From assembly GCA_937874445.1 (NCBI GenBank), contig CALNAL010000319.1:1-6770 (forward strand): a stretch of 6,770 nt of DNA, given 5' to 3'. Origin of the DNA: an uncultured Acetobacteraceae bacterium (GTDB taxonomy: Bacteria; Pseudomonadota; Alphaproteobacteria; Acetobacterales; Acetobacteraceae). This document shows, in pieces, positions 5,483 through 6,770 of this stretch; position 1 is the first letter of the stretch; every line of letters starts with the position of its first letter. A program made the translations under genes and the position numbers. The notes under the pieces were generated by a model. The model ran no database searches, was not told the DNA's origin, and saw only the letters and a list, made by a program, of their open reading frames with translations.

Positions 5483-6439
5483 TTAAGGGGAGGGCATTGG
5501 CGACGGATTTCTTTTTTGCCCGGCCAGCACTGTTTCAATCGTTTTTGAAAGGGTCGCCTGCCATTCAGGGAATGTAATCCCAAAAACATCGGCAAGACGG
5601 GAACAATCCAGGCGTGAATCGGGGGGACGCCGCACCGGGGTCGGCCAGTCGGCGGTGGCGATGGGCACGATGGCGGGGGGCGGCACGCCGAAGCGGGCGG
5701 CCTCGGCGAAGATGGCGGTGGCAAAGCCGTGCCAGCTGGTCGCGCCGTGGCCGGTGGCGTGGAAGATGCCGGCGTAGCGCGCCTGCCAGCCGCCGGCCCG
5801 GATCCGGCGGACGATGGCGAGGATGGCGGCGGCGAGGTCGGCGGCGGCGGTGGGGCAGCCGATCTGGTCGGCCACCACCCGCAGCGTGTCGGTCTTTTTC
5901 CGCGCGGCCAGCATGGTGAGCAGGAAGTTCCGGCCCGCCGGGGCATACACCCAGGCGGTGCGCAGGATGGCGCTCATCGGGCAGGCCGCCTGCACCGCCC
6001 GCTCGCCGGCCAGCTTGGAGGCGCCATAGACCCCGGTGGGGCAGGGCGGGTCGGTCTCGACGTAGGGCGCGCCCTTGTCGCCGTCGAACACGTAGTCGGT
6101 GGAGACATGGATCAGCGGCACCCCGGCCGCCCCGCACCAGGCAGCGACGGCCCCCGGGCCGGTGGCGTTGACCGCCCAGGCCAGGTCGCGCTCGCTCTCG
6201 GCGCGGTCCACGGCGGTGTAGGCGGCGGCGTTGATCACCAGCGCGGGGCGGACGCGCTCCAGCGCCCGGGCCACCGTCTCGGGGCGGGCGAGGTCGAGTT
6301 CGGGGCGTTCGACCGCCACCAGCGGCAGGGCGCCGGCCTGGGCCGCCAGCGCCGAGGAGAGCTGGCCGCCCTTGCCGATGACGAGAACCGGCCCCCCGGG
6401 CGTTCCTGGCGCGACGGCTTCAGACACGGCTTCAGACAT
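5483..6439 (-). CDS. rfbD: dTDP-4-dehydrorhamnose reductase
   Basis: This 318-residue NAD(P)H-dependent reductase of the extended SDR type carries out the last step of dTDP-L-rhamnose synthesis, reducing dTDP-4-keto-L-rhamnose. Visible features are the nucleotide-binding loop GKGGQL (22-27), NAAAYTAVDRAE (70-81), STDYVFDG (113-120), the catalytic YGASK (Y138, K142), LRTAWVYAP (159-167), DQIGCPT (191-197) and the C-terminal RRPPDSRLDCSRL (270-282). Length is slightly over the usual 290-300 because of a ~16-residue N-terminal extension. The ATG at 6437-6439 overlaps the rfbC stop by 8 bp (ATGTCTGA). The extension includes a perfect 12 bp tandem duplication, giving SEAVSEAV, so the true start may be later, for example the GTG at codon 5 (6425-6427). 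The C-terminal RNPSPMPSP tail is unusual and may be disordered. Confidence 0.95.
   Translation of the reverse strand: MSEAVSEAVAPGTPGGPVLVIGKGGQLSSALAAQAGALPLVAVERPELDLARPETVARALERVRPALVINAAAYTAVDRAESERDLAWAVNATGPGAVAAWCGAAGVPLIHVSTDYVFDGDKGAPYVETDPPCPTGVYGASKLAGERAVQAACPMSAILRTAWVYAPAGRNFLLTMLAARKKTDTLRVVADQIGCPTAAADLAAAILAIVRRIRAGGWQARYAGIFHATGHGATSWHGFATAIFAEAARFGVPPPAIVPIATADWPTPVRRPPDSRLDCSRLADVFGITFPEWQATLSKTIETVLAGQKRNPSPMPSP
6414..6437. repeat. Perfect 12 bp tandem duplication at the rfbC/rfbD junction
   Basis: ACGGCTTCAGAC occurs twice back to back (6414-6425, 6426-6437). It encodes a repeated SEAV at the rfbD N-terminus. Since 12 is a multiple of 3, the rfbC stop TGA at 6432-6434 is followed in the same frame by a second TGA at 6420-6422. 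Confidence 0.9.
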
Positions 6440-6770
6440 GGAACCACGCCTCGCAGTCCTTCAGCCGCGGATGCGTGCGGTCGCGCTCGGAGAGCACGGC
6501 CGTGTCCGGCGCGACCGGCCAGGGCAGGGCGAGGTCGGGGTCGTCCCAGGCCACGGCGCGCTCGCTCTCGGGGGAATAGTCGGCGGTGACCTTGTAGATC
6601 ACCTCGACGTCGGGGGTGAGGGTGCAGAAGCCGTGCAGGAAGCCGGGGGGAATCCAGATCTGGGCCCAGTTTTCCGCCGCGATCTCGGCGGCGGCCCAGC
6701 GGCCGCAGGTGGGCGAGCCGTGGCGGGTGTGCACCGCCCCCACCCCCACCGCCCCCTGCCCCCCCCCCCC
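6432..6770 (-). CDS. rfbC: dTDP-4-dehydrorhamnose 3,5-epimerase, 5' end missing
   Basis: About 112 C-terminal residues are present of a protein normally ~180-190 long. The enzyme epimerises C3 and C5 of dTDP-4-keto-6-deoxyglucose, the third step of dTDP-rhamnose synthesis. Recognisable RmlC cupin sequence runs from TRHGSPTCGRW through AENWAQIWIPPGFLHGF, YKVTADYSPESERAVAWDDPDLALPWP and a C-terminal LSERDRTHPRLKD. The part nearest the contig end reads GGGGQGAVGVGAVH, where the family has roughly RGAVFDVAVD; length and frame fit but F, D, V and D are replaced by G, V, G and H. That points to poor base calls with G bias (bases ~6728-6770). An apparent GTG start at 6747-6749 falls in this region and is not a real start. 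The 3' end overlaps rfbD by 8 bp. rfbA and rfbB would be expected beyond the edge. Confidence 0.9.
   Translation of the reverse strand, partial: GGGGQGAVGVGAVHTRHGSPTCGRWAAAEIAAENWAQIWIPPGFLHGFCTLTPDVEVIYKVTADYSPESERAVAWDDPDLALPWPVAPDTAVLSERDRTHPRLKDCEAWFHV
6751..6770. other. C-rich contig end, probable sequencing artefact
   Basis: The window ends GCCCCCTG followed by C12. Read from the minus strand this is poly-G, the typical no-signal output of two-colour Illumina chemistry. It interrupts conserved rfbC sequence without changing frame, so the bases are probably wrong rather than inserted. Confidence 0.65.

Noticed and set aside
3166..5577. Open frame of about 800 codons on the + strand
   Set aside because: It is Arg/Gly/Ala-rich, overlaps dsdA and the minus-strand glycosyltransferase and rfbD in other frames, and has no recognisable domain. 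Long stop-free shadows are expected at this GC content.
5470..5946. N-terminal extension of the glycosyltransferase upstream of 5469
   Set aside because: The extra residues are an out-of-frame shadow of rfbD, Pro/Ser-rich, and precede the natural start of the GT-A fold.

Overview
The window looks like one end-to-end contig from a high-GC bacterium, roughly 70% GC by eye, probably an alphaproteobacterium. Three things support that placement: the composition, the style of the proteins, and a palindromic intergenic element (CTAGAGCA...TGCTCTAG) of a type I associate with Rhodospirillales and related genomes. The taxonomy is inference. Both ends carry technical artefacts. Bases 1-54 are an Illumina Nextera i5 adapter, and the last ~30 bases decay into a C12 run where a conserved part of a sugar epimerase should be read.

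Left part (+ strand, 102-2328): an ABC exporter pair (ATPase, then ABC-2 type permease, joined by an ATGA stop/start overlap), followed 26 bp later by a histidine-phosphatase-superfamily enzyme with a TTG start. These three are probably one operon whose promoter was lost with the contig end.

Middle (2345-3088): a tRNA-Leu(UAA) gene, then what looks like a short 5' fragment of a second tRNA-Leu. Next comes a lower-GC stretch with its own likely promoter and two overlapping genes for related small two-helix membrane proteins ending their second helix in FAFA[K/R]WP. A very AT-rich intergenic patch follows, with a TTGACA box ahead of the next gene.

Right part: a D-serine ammonia-lyase (dsdA, +, 3089-4345) whose glycine-loop neighbourhood reads as a low-complexity C/G block and may be mis-sequenced. 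It converges on a minus-strand rhamnose group: rfbC (cut by the window edge), rfbD and a family 2 glycosyltransferase, tightly packed with an 8 bp overlap and a 13 bp gap. rfbC and rfbD are the last two steps of dTDP-L-rhamnose synthesis, and the glycosyltransferase probably uses that sugar for a surface polysaccharide. The convergent junction is filled by a 108 bp palindromic element that supplies the glycosyltransferase stop codon.

I see no convincing new defence, mobile or regulatory system. The most interesting biology is the tRNA-linked low-GC patch with the paired micro-membrane proteins, and the repeat element that forms a gene's end.
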